Shown here piece by piece: positions 6,825-12,957 of a stretch of DNA of 13,981 nt. How positions within the stretch are numbered: the first letter of the stretch is position 1; each line of letters begins with the position of its first letter. Both the position numbers and the translations under genes were made by a program. The DNA comes from Natronohydrobacter sp. (GTDB taxonomy: Bacteria > Pseudomonadota > Alphaproteobacteria > Rhodobacterales > Rhodobacteraceae). The notes below the pieces were generated by a model. The model was not told the origin of the DNA. It worked only from the letters and a program-made list of their open reading frames with translations, and searched no databases. The stretch is taken from NCBI GenBank assembly GCA_007116445.1, contig SKIM01000062.1:1-13981 (forward strand), in the 5' to 3' direction.

Positions 6825-7706
6825 TCACGGGGTGGCGGTGCGCTGCCTGATGCGGTCATATTGCTCTGGCCAGTGCTGCAGGCCCAGAACGACGCCATCT
6901 GCACGGGTCTGCGCGATCTGCGCGCGGCAGACATCGGCCAGCACCCAGCCCGGCGCATCGAGCGCCCCCATCGCCAGCACGCCGTCTTCGGGCCAGCCTG
7001 CATCGGGCGGTGCGTAAATGGCCGCCGCGCCGTGGTTTTCCTCAACCCCTGCGCACCAGTCGGCCATGCCCACGAGCGGCGCATGGGCGGTGACGCATTG
7101 GCCTTCCAGCGCGCGGGCCATCGCGCCCACTTTGACGCGGGTATAGCCTGCGATGGTTTCGGTGGTCGATGGCACCAGCAGGATTTCTGCGCCTTGCTCG
7201 ACCATCGCGCGGGCGAGCAGAGGAAATTCGCTGTCATAGCAGATGATCACGCCGAGCTTGCCGAGCTTCGTGTCAAACACCTTCACGCCCGGACCGGGCG
7301 CGATGTCCCAGTCTTCGCGCTCGAACCGGGTCATGATCAGCTTGTCCTGATGCCCGATCACGCCGCCCGGCCCATAGAGCACGGCGCGGTTGACAGGGCG
7401 CGCGATCCCTGCGGCCATGGCAGGCCCCGAGGCCCCGAGAATATGCACCCCGAAACGCTGCGCCAGTGCGCAATGCAGATCCTGCACGGCGCTTTCGTGG
7501 CGCATCACTTCCTGCAGCGCGGCTTCCAGATCGGCCGCAACTGCCGCGCCGCCGAGACTCGCAAGCTCCATCGCGCCATATTCGGGAAAGACCAGCAATT
7601 CCGCGCCCTGATCCGCGGCTTGCGCGACCCAGCGGGTCAGTTTCGCCTGATAGGCGGCGATGTCGTCAAATTTGTCCAGCGGATAGGCCGCGCAGGCGAT
7701 TTTCAT
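6825..7706 (-). CDS. Carbon-nitrogen hydrolase (nitrilase superfamily amidase)
   Basis: This is a cytosolic enzyme of the nitrilase superfamily, 293 aa, expected to hydrolyse an amide or similar C-N bond; its substrate is not known. The catalytic Glu-Lys-Cys triad is readable: E42 in LLVFPEYGAMEL, K122 in GHQDKLIMTRFE, and C156 in GVIICYDSEFP. A second conserved Glu near 129-131 is present. The length is typical for a single-domain member. The start at 7706 overlaps the stop of the GNAT gene upstream (ATGA, 7703-7706). The order NTF2-like, GNAT, hydrolase matches that of known fusion proteins in which a RimI-like acetyltransferase is joined to the N-terminus of a nitrilase-superfamily enzyme. 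A shared pathway of the two enzymes is an inference from this. It is the last gene of its unit. Confidence 0.92.
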   Translation of the reverse strand: MKIACAAYPLDKFDDIAAYQAKLTRWVAQAADQGAELLVFPEYGAMELASLGGAAVAADLEAALQEVMRHESAVQDLHCALAQRFGVHILGASGPAMAAGIARPVNRAVLYGPGGVIGHQDKLIMTRFEREDWDIAPGPGVKVFDTKLGKLGVIICYDSEFPLLARAMVEQGAEILLVPSTTETIAGYTRVKVGAMARALEGQCVTAHAPLVGMADWCAGVEENHGAAAIYAPPDAGWPEDGVLAMGALDAPGWVLADVCRAQIAQTRADGVVLGLQHWPEQYDRIRQRTATP

Positions 7707-8290
7707 AGATCACGCATCCAGAATTGCAGGGGTTTTTCGCTCTCACGCGCCTCGCCCAGATCGCGCCAGTGAAACCGCGCGATGGCACCGGGGACGGGGA
7801 CGTAGCCGCGCCCGCGCCAGAACGCATCAAGCGGGCGATAGCCGGAGGGGCGGTCCGGGTGATCGGCCGGGCGCATCACGCTGCAAAAGGCAGATTGCGC
7901 GAAGCCCTGCGCGCGGGCATGGGCTTCGCGCAGATCAAAAAAGCGATGCCCGGCGCCCTGACCACGACAGGCGGGCAACAGCACGGATTCCGCGCAATAG
8001 AAGATCCGCGCGGGATCGTGCGATGTGCCTGCGAAAGCATCCGCGAATTCCGCATCGGCCTGCATCAGCGGCAACCCGGTCGAGGCCCCGACCAGATCCG
8101 CGCCATCATAGGCCGCGACGACAAGCGCGCTCGGGGTGGTCTGATAGCCGCTGAGGTAATCGCGCTCATAATCGAGATCGCCGTCATAGAGATAAGGCCA
8201 GTCGCGGAATACGGCGATGCGCAGCTGTGCCAGCCCGTCGATCACCGCGCCGATCGCGGCCCCGGTCAATGTCTCATAGCGCAGGCTCAT
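7703..8290 (-). CDS. GNAT family N-acetyltransferase
   Basis: This 195-residue acyltransferase is predicted to move an acetyl group from acetyl-CoA to an amine. Motif A is clear: VLLPACRGQGAGHRFFDL (103-120), with the R/Q-x-x-G-x-G pyrophosphate loop RGQGAG at 109-114. Residues 24-70 give the N-terminal strand-helix part with LVVAAYDGADLVGAS. Near 150-162, SGYRPLDAFWRGRGY is the C-terminal motif-B region. The substrate cannot be told from sequence. The start overlaps the stop of the NTF2-like gene (ATGA, 8287-8290) and the stop overlaps the hydrolase start in the same way, so the three proteins are probably made in linked amounts. Confidence 0.9.
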   Translation of the reverse strand: MSLRYETLTGAAIGAVIDGLAQLRIAVFRDWPYLYDGDLDYERDYLSGYQTTPSALVVAAYDGADLVGASTGLPLMQADAEFADAFAGTSHDPARIFYCAESVLLPACRGQGAGHRFFDLREAHARAQGFAQSAFCSVMRPADHPDRPSGYRPLDAFWRGRGYVPVPGAIARFHWRDLGEARESEKPLQFWMRDL

Positions 8291-8685
8291 GCCGAAACCT
8301 GTGTGATCCAGTCCTGCAGGTTATAATAGGTCGTGATGCGGGTGATTTTATCCCCGTCCATCGTGAGGAAGGATCCGGCGGGCAGGACATAGCGCTGGCC
8401 ATGGGCTTCGGGCAGGCCCGGATCGGTCTGCAGATATTCGCCATGCACCGTGAATTCCGCCGCCGCGCGGGTGCCATCAGGCGACAGGAAGATCACCATG
8501 TCGCGCAACTGCTCGCGGTAGCTGACACCCATGTGGCTGCAGAATTCGGCAAAGGCCGCACGGCCCTTGCGCGTCTCGCCCTGATTGACGTGATGGGTGA
8601 CATCCTCGCTGACCAGCGCGATCATGGTGTCGGTATCGCCTGCGTTGAAGGCGTTGAAATAGCGGTGGATGATTGTGTCACTCAT
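8287..8685 (-). CDS. Ketosteroid isomerase-related protein (NTF2-like/SnoaL-like fold)
   Basis: This small 132-residue protein has an NTF2-like cone fold. It opens with MSDTIIHRYFNAFNAGDTD, the typical first helix. It then has DVTHHVNQGETRKG, the YREQL segment and the closing strand TYYNLQDWITQV. This agrees with a family annotated as 'ketosteroid isomerase-related', whose activity is not established; a true steroid substrate is unlikely. The start at 8685 is chosen because similarity begins there. The frame stays open to 8838, but only inside the phosphatase gene. The start overlaps the upstream gene by 8 bases (ATGAGTGA, 8678-8685) and the stop overlaps the GNAT gene by 4. The conserved link to GNAT and a C-N hydrolase suggests it works on the same unknown small molecule. 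Confidence 0.82.
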   Translation of the reverse strand: MSDTIIHRYFNAFNAGDTDTMIALVSEDVTHHVNQGETRKGRAAFAEFCSHMGVSYREQLRDMVIFLSPDGTRAAAEFTVHGEYLQTDPGLPEAHGQRYVLPAGSFLTMDGDKITRITTYYNLQDWITQVSA

Positions 8686-9148
8686 GCCCTGCATTCCGTG
8701 TTGGGGGACCGAACCGGTCCAGTAGGTGTTTCTTGATCTGATCACGCGCTTGCCGATAGGCCTGCAGCTTGGCGTCGCGCGTCTCGCCCAGGCCCGACGG
8801 GTCCATGATCGGCCAGTATTCGACGTCAATGCTGGCAAAACGCGTCAGTTCCAACGCATGGCGCTGGCTGGCAGGCGAGAGTGCGATGATCAGATCGAAC
8901 GCGCCCAGATCATCGCCCCAGTCGATCATCTCCTCGAAAGAGCGCGAGCGGTGGCGGTCCAGCTCGACATTCTCCTCGCGGCTCACAGCGATGGAAAACC
9001 CGTCAATCTCGCGGTCATTATGCACGCCCGCCGATTGCACATAGGCGCGCTGACCGTAGAGCTTTTTCATGAACCCCTCGGCGATGGGCGAGCGCACGCT
9101 GTTATGGTCGCAGCAGAACAACACCGATGAGGGGAAGGGTTTCGTCAT
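8678..9148 (-). CDS. Low-molecular-weight protein tyrosine phosphatase / arsenate reductase-like protein
   Basis: This 156-aa protein has the LMW-PTP fold. The P-loop is C13-DHNSV-R19-SP (a CX5R motif) near the N-terminus, and the general-acid Asp is at D116-P117. The family usually has the loop C-x-G-N-x-C-R-S; here the Gly is His and the second Cys is Val, so the redox-protective cysteine pair is not formed in the usual way. C12 lies directly before the nucleophile. It could be a protein phosphatase or an ArsC-like enzyme. With no ars genes adjacent, phosphatase-like is the safer name. It starts immediately after the UPF0262 stop (zero spacing). In other Rhodobacterales UPF0262 and such a phosphatase gene are, from recall, neighbours upstream of infA. 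Confidence 0.85.
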   Translation of the reverse strand: MTKPFPSSVLFCCDHNSVRSPIAEGFMKKLYGQRAYVQSAGVHNDREIDGFSIAVSREENVELDRHRSRSFEEMIDWGDDLGAFDLIIALSPASQRHALELTRFASIDVEYWPIMDPSGLGETRDAKLQAYRQARDQIKKHLLDRFGPPTRNAGHE

Positions 9149-9628
9149 TCAGCCCCCGAAATGCAGCACGCAGATCAGTGTAAACAGACGCCGTGCTGTG
9201 TCGATATCCAGTTCGGCCTTGTCTTCCAGCCGCTCCTGCAGGATGCGCGCGCCTTCATTGTGGATGCCGCGCCGGGCCATATCGATGGCTTCGATCTGGC
9301 TGGGCGGCATGGTCTTGACCGCTTCGAAATAGCTGCCGCAGATCTGGTAGTAATCCTTGACGACCTGTCGGAAGGGGCTGAGCGACAAGAGCAGTTCGGT
9401 CAGTAGCGTGCCTGACTCGTCGGCCACTGTAATGGCCAGCCTGCGGTCGCGGATTGCCAGTGTCAGCGCGAAAGGGCCATCAGGCGGTGTCTGGCCGCCG
9501 CGTGGAACCAGCGTGAAGCTGTTGTCTTCCAGCAGATCGAACATCGCAACCTTGCGTTCCTGTTCGATTTCCGCGGTCGGTGCGGGCAGCCCGCTATCGT
9601 CAATCCGGATCTGGCAAATGCGGCTCAT
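9149..9628 (-). CDS. UPF0262 family protein, function unknown
   Basis: This 159-residue protein matches the alphaproteobacterial UPF0262 family in length and pattern. It opens with MSRICQIRIDD, followed by EIEQERKVAMFDLLEDN. The middle has LTLAIRDRRLAI and FRQVVKDYYQICGSYFEAV. The end is a helical IEAIDMARRGIHNEGA...LFTLICVLHF. No signal peptide or membrane segment is seen, and no catalytic motif can be named. The purine-rich AAGAAGA before the ATG can serve as ribosome binding site. It leads the unit UPF0262 - phosphatase - NTF2-like - GNAT - hydrolase. A promoter-like sequence bracketed by an inverted repeat lies 31-72 bases upstream. In relatives this gene often follows hisD; here the next gene upstream is the sulfur transporter. 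Confidence 0.9.
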   Translation of the reverse strand: MSRICQIRIDDSGLPAPTAEIEQERKVAMFDLLEDNSFTLVPRGGQTPPDGPFALTLAIRDRRLAITVADESGTLLTELLLSLSPFRQVVKDYYQICGSYFEAVKTMPPSQIEAIDMARRGIHNEGARILQERLEDKAELDIDTARRLFTLICVLHFGG

Positions 9629-9658
9629 GGGTCTTCTTCGTTCAGATATGATCCAGCG

Positions 9659-9700
9659 TTGATGCCCTGACTCGCGGCGCGGTGCAAGCCACTGTCAGGG
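9659..9700 (-). promoter_or_regulatory. Putative promoter of the UPF0262 operon with a flanking inverted repeat
   Basis: On the minus strand TTGCAC (9682-9687) and CATCAA (9659-9664) are 17 bases apart. A perfect 7-base inverted repeat, CCCTGAC (9665-9671) and GTCAGGG (9694-9700), flanks the -35 box; one arm touches the -10 box. It could be an operator, a weak hairpin after the transporter gene, or chance. No T-run follows, so a terminator is unlikely. Confidence 0.33.
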
Positions 9701-9712
9701 ATTTGCCCGTGA

Positions 9713-10759
9713 TCAGGCCGATTGGAACCCACGCAAAAGCTGGCGCAGGCCAAAGAGCGCGCCTGCGATGATGCTGACCAGCACCAGCGGTGCGGAATAG
9801 GCCAGAGTCGCCATGGCCGAGACGCCTTGTCCAACCGAACAGCCGACCGCGATCACGCCGCCCACGCCCATCAGGCAGGCGCCCGCGACCTGGCGGCCAA
9901 GTTCGCGCGGGTCTTCGCAGGCTTCCCAGCGGAAGCGCCGCCGCCAGAAGGCCGCGATCGCGGCCCCCAGCACCACCCCCACGACCGAGCCGACTGCGAA
10001 ATTCAGCCCCCCCGCGCTGGAGGTCATCAGATAGAGGATCGTGCGGCCCAGCGGTGCAGTGAAGGTGAAGCCTTCGACCGGGACAGCTTCGAGTGTGCCC
10101 TGATGCAGGATCGATGTGGCGATGAAGGCACTCGCAATGGCCAGCCCCACAAGCGCGCCCCATGCGGCACTACGCGGGGTCTGGCGCAGATGGGGATGCG
10201 CCAGCCCCAGCGCGATCAGCCCCAGACCCAGCGGCACGACCAGCAAAAGCGGCGAAAGGCCCGTGAGAGCTGCAAATCCATGCGCAAAGCCTTGCGGGGT
10301 TTCGGCCTCGATCTGCGGAAACAGTGACACGCGCAGGGGCGCGAGCGGTCCGGCCAGCGTGATGAAGCCGGTCACCGCCATGATCATCACGATCAGAAAC
10401 GAGCGCAGATCCCCCCCGCCCAGCCGGATCAGCGCGCCAAAGCCGCAATTGCCGGCCAGCGCCATGCCATAGCCGAAGATCAGCCCGCCGAAAATCGCGG
10501 CCATCGGGTTGAAGGCGATGCTGTGATAGGGGCTTTGAGTGATCAGCGCGTAACCCAGCGCCTCGGCGGCAAAGAGGGTGATCATCGCAACGCCCAGCAC
10601 CACGCCCCAGAGCCGCGCGCGGCGCTGGTCGTCCCCGTAAATTGCGCTTTCGATGGCGTTCAATGTGCAGAAATCACCCATGCGGGCCGCATAGCCCAGC
10701 ACCAGGCCGATGATCAGCCCCGCACTGCCCGCCAGGATCGACGGTGATATCTCCCACAT
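9713..10759 (-). CDS. YeeE/YedE (TsuA-type) thiosulfate/sulfur-compound transporter
   Basis: This is a polytopic inner-membrane protein, 348 aa, of the YeeE/YedE family, whose studied members take up thiosulfate. Hydrophobic segments fill most of the sequence; the internal GGGLIFGYGMA-type and GGVIAV-type repeats mark the two halves. The cysteines that pass thiosulfate through the pore in studied homologues appear as C31 (MGDFCTLNA), C105 (LAGNCGFGALIR) and C307 (AVGCSVGQGVSA). A strong ribosome binding site, GGGAGG (10766-10771), lies 6 bases before the ATG. No TusA-like partner (YeeD) is adjacent. The gene lies 94 bases downstream of the SqrR-type repressor on the same strand and is probably in its operon; a TATAGG in the gap could add a weak second promoter. 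Thiosulfate as substrate is a family-level inference. Confidence 0.92.
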   Translation of the reverse strand: MWEISPSILAGSAGLIIGLVLGYAARMGDFCTLNAIESAIYGDDQRRARLWGVVLGVAMITLFAAEALGYALITQSPYHSIAFNPMAAIFGGLIFGYGMALAGNCGFGALIRLGGGDLRSFLIVMIMAVTGFITLAGPLAPLRVSLFPQIEAETPQGFAHGFAALTGLSPLLLVVPLGLGLIALGLAHPHLRQTPRSAAWGALVGLAIASAFIATSILHQGTLEAVPVEGFTFTAPLGRTILYLMTSSAGGLNFAVGSVVGVVLGAAIAAFWRRRFRWEACEDPRELGRQVAGACLMGVGGVIAVGCSVGQGVSAMATLAYSAPLVLVSIIAGALFGLRQLLRGFQSA

Positions 10760-10853
10760 GCCAGACCTCCCATCTGCAGCTCAGACCTTGCCGCCCCCGG
10801 CACCACCTATACTGGAGCCAGGCAAAGGGGTCACTAAAAAATCTGGACGGGAT

Positions 10854-11243
10854 TCAGCTTCGGGTCTGCGCGCAGAACATCTCATAGACCACGCCGATCA
10901 GCCGTGCGGCCTTGGCGTCCTTGAGCGTGTAGAGAATCGTCTTGCCTTCGCGCCGGCAGGACACGATCCCTTCCAGCCGCAAGCGTGCCAGCTGCTGGCT
11001 GACGGCTGCTTGGCGCGAATGCAGAAGCTGTTCCAGTTCGGTCACGGATTTTTCGCCGGAAGACAGATGGCACAGGATCATCAGCCGCCCTTCATGCGCC
11101 AGCGCCTTCAGAAAGGCCGAAGCGGCCTGCGCCTGTTCGAGCATGTCGACAGGTTCAAGATCGCTGCAATCATGATCCTCATGCATTTCCACAAGGTCCG
11201 CTGCATCAATCGCGGTTTCAGCAGTCGCGCGCTCAAGGGTCAT
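10854..11243 (-). CDS. ArsR-family persulfide-sensing repressor, SqrR/BigR type
   Basis: This is a winged-helix DNA-binding repressor, 129 aa. The helix-turn-helix part is SVTELEQLLHSRQAAVSQQL (66-85), followed by the wing SCRREGKTILYTL. SFLKALAHEGRLMILCHL-like residues 43-60 are typical of SqrR/BigR. Four cysteines are present: C26, C58, C96 and C124. C58 and C124 are 66 residues apart, as are the sensing pair C41/C107 of Rhodobacter SqrR (recalled numbering). C26 lies 32 before C58, like SqrR C9. In SqrR the pair forms a tetrasulfide bridge with reactive sulfur and DNA is released. C96 is an extra cysteine. The N-terminus is acidic and His-rich (EMHEDHDCSD). The gene precedes a YeeE-type transporter and has an operator-like palindrome at its promoter, which implies self-repression relieved by sulfide or persulfide. 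Confidence 0.9.
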   Translation of the reverse strand: MTLERATAETAIDAADLVEMHEDHDCSDLEPVDMLEQAQAASAFLKALAHEGRLMILCHLSSGEKSVTELEQLLHSRQAAVSQQLARLRLEGIVSCRREGKTILYTLKDAKAARLIGVVYEMFCAQTRS

Positions 11244-11294
11244 TGGCCGATCCTATCCTGAAAGGGGCAGTGTCATGTCGGGTCGCTGCGAAAT

Positions 11295-11310
11295 CTTCAA
11301 CTACTTGAAT
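11295..11310. promoter_or_regulatory. Candidate SqrR/BigR operator
   Basis: TTCAA (11296-11300) and TTGAA (11305-11309) form a perfect inverted repeat with spacer CTAC. Read on the minus strand, the site is ATTC-N8-GAAG, one base from the ATTC-N8-GAAT box recalled for SqrR. It begins at the last base of the -10 box and covers the expected start of transcription, about 52 bases before the repressor's ATG. Confidence 0.6.
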
Positions 11311-11338
11311 ATGTATAGGTCACAAGCCCTCAAGGCAA
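11310..11338 (-). promoter_or_regulatory. Putative promoter of the SqrR-like/YeeE operon
   Basis: On the minus strand TTGCCT (11333-11338) and TACATA (11310-11315) are separated by 17 bases. The candidate operator follows directly, so a bound repressor would cover the transcription start. The interval 11339-11433 up to the rplI terminator shows no gene; 11401-11428 has a weak CGATT/AATCG inverted repeat of unknown meaning. Confidence 0.5.
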
Positions 11339-11433
11339 GCTTTCAGCTGTGCAAAGGACTTCTATTCGTGATTCTGGCGCAAAAAAGCGACAAATCAACG
11401 CGATTGGCGCTGATTTCGAGGAAAATCGTCATG

Positions 11434-11461
11434 AAAAAGCCCGCCACAAATTGCGGCGGGC
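11434..11461 (-). terminator. Intrinsic terminator of rpsF-rpsR-rplI
   Basis: On the minus strand GCCCGCC (11455-11461) pairs perfectly with GGCGGGC (11439-11445) around a 9-base loop and is followed by TTTTT. It sits 28 bases after the rplI stop and separates the ribosomal operon from the sulfur unit. Confidence 0.87.
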
Positions 11462-11488
11462 CTTGATGATATGCCCGAGGGCCGTGGC

Positions 11489-12103
11489 TCAGCTGTCGCG
11501 CGGGTCTTCGCTCAGACCCTGATTGCGGGGGTCGTCATCGTCCTGACCGGCCGCGCCGATATCGTCGAACAGCTCTGCGATTTCAAATTCTGCGGCCGCT
11601 TCTTCTTCGGCTGCGAGTTCCTGAATCGACTTGCCGGAGGCCTGCAATTCGGCTTCTTCGGCCGAGCGCGCGACGTTCAGGCCGATTTCGACCTCAACCT
11701 CGGGGTGCAGATGCACCAGCGCCTTGTGCAGACCGAGCGTCTTGATCGGCTTGGTGATGACGATCTGACGCTTTTCAACAGTCACACCGGCTTCAGCCAG
11801 CAATTCGGTGACATCGCGCGGGCTGACCGAGCCATACAGCGCGCCGCCATCAGAGGCCTGACGGATAACCACATAGACAGCCCCTTCGAGCTTGTCGGCA
11901 ACCGCCTGCGCTTCCTTGCGGGTTTCGAGGTTCTGGGCTTCCAGCTCGGCCTTGCGATGCTCGAAGGACGCGACATTGTCCTCAGAGGCGCGCAGCGCCT
12001 TGCCCTGCGGCAGAAGGTAATTGCGCGCATAGCCGGGCTTGACGTTGACCACGTCGCCCATCTGGCCAAGCTTGGCCACGCGTTCCAGAAGGATCACTTG
12101 CAT
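11489..12103 (-). CDS. rplI: 50S ribosomal protein L9
   Basis: L9 binds domain V of 23S rRNA near the L1 stalk and helps keep the reading frame. The 204-residue product opens with MQVILLERVAKLGQMGDVV, then the GYARNYLLPQGKAL signature (24-37), a long charged linker helix (about 45-75), and the C-terminal domain ending near residue 150. E. coli L9 has 149 residues. Here a further ~50-residue acidic, Ala/Glu-rich tail ends in DDDDPRNQGLSEDPRDS; such tails are common in alphaproteobacteria. The ribosome binding site AAGGAG overlaps the rpsR stop codon (TAAGGAG). It is the last gene of the rpsF-rpsR-rplI unit. Confidence 0.97.
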   Translation of the reverse strand: MQVILLERVAKLGQMGDVVNVKPGYARNYLLPQGKALRASEDNVASFEHRKAELEAQNLETRKEAQAVADKLEGAVYVVIRQASDGGALYGSVSPRDVTELLAEAGVTVEKRQIVITKPIKTLGLHKALVHLHPEVEVEIGLNVARSAEEAELQASGKSIQELAAEEEAAAEFEIAELFDDIGAAGQDDDDPRNQGLSEDPRDS

Positions 12104-12115
12104 GGATCAGGCTCC

Positions 12116-12343
12116 TTATTTCACAGCGTAGGGCAGAAGTGCCAGGAAACGGGCGCGCTTGATGGCGCGGGCCAGTTCACGCTGCTTCTTGGCCGAAACG
12201 GCCGTGATGCGCGAGGGCACGATCTTGCCGCGCTCGGAGATGTAGCGCTGCAGGGTGCGGGTGTCCTTGTAGTCGATCGCAGGAGCGTTGTCGCCCGAGA
12301 AGGGGCAGACCTTGCGACGGCGGAAAAACGGTTTTGTAGCCAT
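12116..12343 (-). CDS. rpsR: 30S ribosomal protein S18
   Basis: S18 forms a pair with S6 on the 30S platform. The 75-residue product reads MATKPFFRRRKVCPFSG at the start and has the conserved IDYKDTRTLQRYISERGKI core and the basic KKQRELARAIKRARFLALLPY end. This is the normal bacterial length. A good ribosome binding site, GGAGGAC, lies in the 14-base gap after rpsF and overlaps that gene's stop region. It is the middle gene of the unit, made in step with its binding partner S6. Confidence 0.98.
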   Translation of the reverse strand: MATKPFFRRRKVCPFSGDNAPAIDYKDTRTLQRYISERGKIVPSRITAVSAKKQRELARAIKRARFLALLPYAVK

Positions 12344-12357
12344 GATCTCAGTCCTCC

Positions 12358-12729
12358 TCAGGATGCCCGGCGGCGGTCGCCGCGGTCGCCACGATCCCCA
12401 CGCTCATCGCGCTTTTGCATTTGCACGGACGGGCCTTCGGCATGTTCCTCGACCTTGATGGTCAGGACACGCATCACGTCGTCATGCAGGCGCATCAGGC
12501 GTTCCATTTCCTGCACGGCGCTTGCGGGCGCATCGGTGCGCAGGAACGCATAGTGACCCTTGCGGTTCTTGTTGATCTTGTAGGCCATCGTCTTGATGCC
12601 CCAATATTCGTGATCCACAAGTGACCCGCCATTATCGCTCAGGACGGTGCTGAAATGTTCGATCAGGGCTTCGGCCTGTGTGTTGGACAGGTCCTGACGC
12701 ATGATCATGACATGCTCGTAAAGCGGCAT
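12358..12729 (-). CDS. rpsF: 30S ribosomal protein S6
   Basis: S6 binds S18 and 16S rRNA on the platform of the small subunit. The 123-residue product begins MPLYEHVMIMRQDLS, has HEYWGIKTMAYKINKNRKGHY (core strands) and LMRLHDDVMRVLTIKV. After the conserved domain (about residue 100) comes a charged tail with three successive Arg-Gly-Asp units and RRRAS. The start at 12729 is chosen because family similarity begins there and GGAG lies 7 bases upstream. The frame stays open to 12774, but only in leader sequence. It leads rpsF-rpsR-rplI. A stable leader hairpin upstream suggests control by the S6:S18 pair, as known in other bacteria. Confidence 0.97.
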   Translation of the reverse strand: MPLYEHVMIMRQDLSNTQAEALIEHFSTVLSDNGGSLVDHEYWGIKTMAYKINKNRKGHYAFLRTDAPASAVQEMERLMRLHDDVMRVLTIKVEEHAEGPSVQMQKRDERGDRGDRGDRRRAS

Positions 12730-12778
12730 GCGATCTCCATTCATGTACAGGGCGCATTTCAAAAAGCAGAGCAATGAT

Positions 12779-12829
12779 CCTTCCGCCCCTGCCTACGAGA
12801 GCTGCGCCGGTGAAAGCTGTCGCGGAAAG
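12779..12829 (-). ncRNA. Candidate structured leader of rpsF (possible S6:S18 autoregulatory element)
   Basis: On the minus-strand RNA, CUUUCCGC (12829-12822) pairs with GCGGAAGG (12786-12779): 8 bp with one G-U. Directly stacked on it, GACAGCU (12821-12815) pairs with AGCUCUC (12803-12797) with one C-C mismatch. The loop is UUCACCGGCGC, and a 10-nt bulge on the 3' side is GUAGGCAGGG. The S6:S18 pair is known to bind a structured rpsF leader with a conserved CCG in many bacteria; a CCG lies in this loop (12810-12808). An outer 8-base pair of arms (12830-12837 with 12750-12757) is also possible, but its 5' arm lies at or before the predicted RNA start. The fold was done by eye. Confidence 0.5.
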
Positions 12830-12836
12830 ATGCGCC

Positions 12837-12865
12837 CGCATAGAGGAAATCGCCCGCGAGCGCAA
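12837..12865 (-). promoter_or_regulatory. Putative promoter of rpsF-rpsR-rplI
   Basis: On the minus strand TTGCGC (12860-12865) and TATGCG (12837-12842) are separated by 17 bases. The RNA would start near 12830, right at the foot of the leader hairpin, leaving a leader of about 100 nt. Confidence 0.5.
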
Positions 12866-12891
12866 CCAGCAAGATCGCCGCGCACGCGCTC

Positions 12892-12920
12892 TTGCCACAT
12901 CGGCGCGGCTGTCGCATAAC
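12892..12920 (+). promoter_or_regulatory. Putative promoter of bioY
   Basis: TTGCCA (12892-12897) and CATAAC (12915-12920) are separated by 17 bases, giving a leader of about 30 nt. It stands back to back with the rpsF promoter. No BioR-type box (TTATMKATAA) was found near it. Confidence 0.48.
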
Positions 12921-12957
12921 ATTTCGCAATGCAGCTTTCACATAAAGGGGGTCCGGA

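Noticed and set aside
6414..7772. 452-codon plus-strand open frame
   Set aside because: It runs antisense through maf, infA and the hydrolase, all well supported; composition is typical of a shadow frame.
8686..8838. Longer N-terminus for the NTF2-like protein
   Set aside because: The extension lies inside the phosphatase gene and is basic and low in complexity; family similarity starts at 8685.
10760..10853. Second SqrR-type operator before the YeeE gene
   Set aside because: No TTCAA/TTGAA or ATTC-N8-GAAT pattern is present in the gap; only a possible TATAGG -10 box is seen.
11471..12553. 360-codon plus-strand open frame
   Set aside because: It lies antisense to rplI, rpsR and rpsF, which are beyond doubt.
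12866..12957. BioR box or biotin-related riboswitch before bioY
   Set aside because: No TTATMKATAA-like palindrome was found, and the leader of about 30 nt is too short for a riboswitch.
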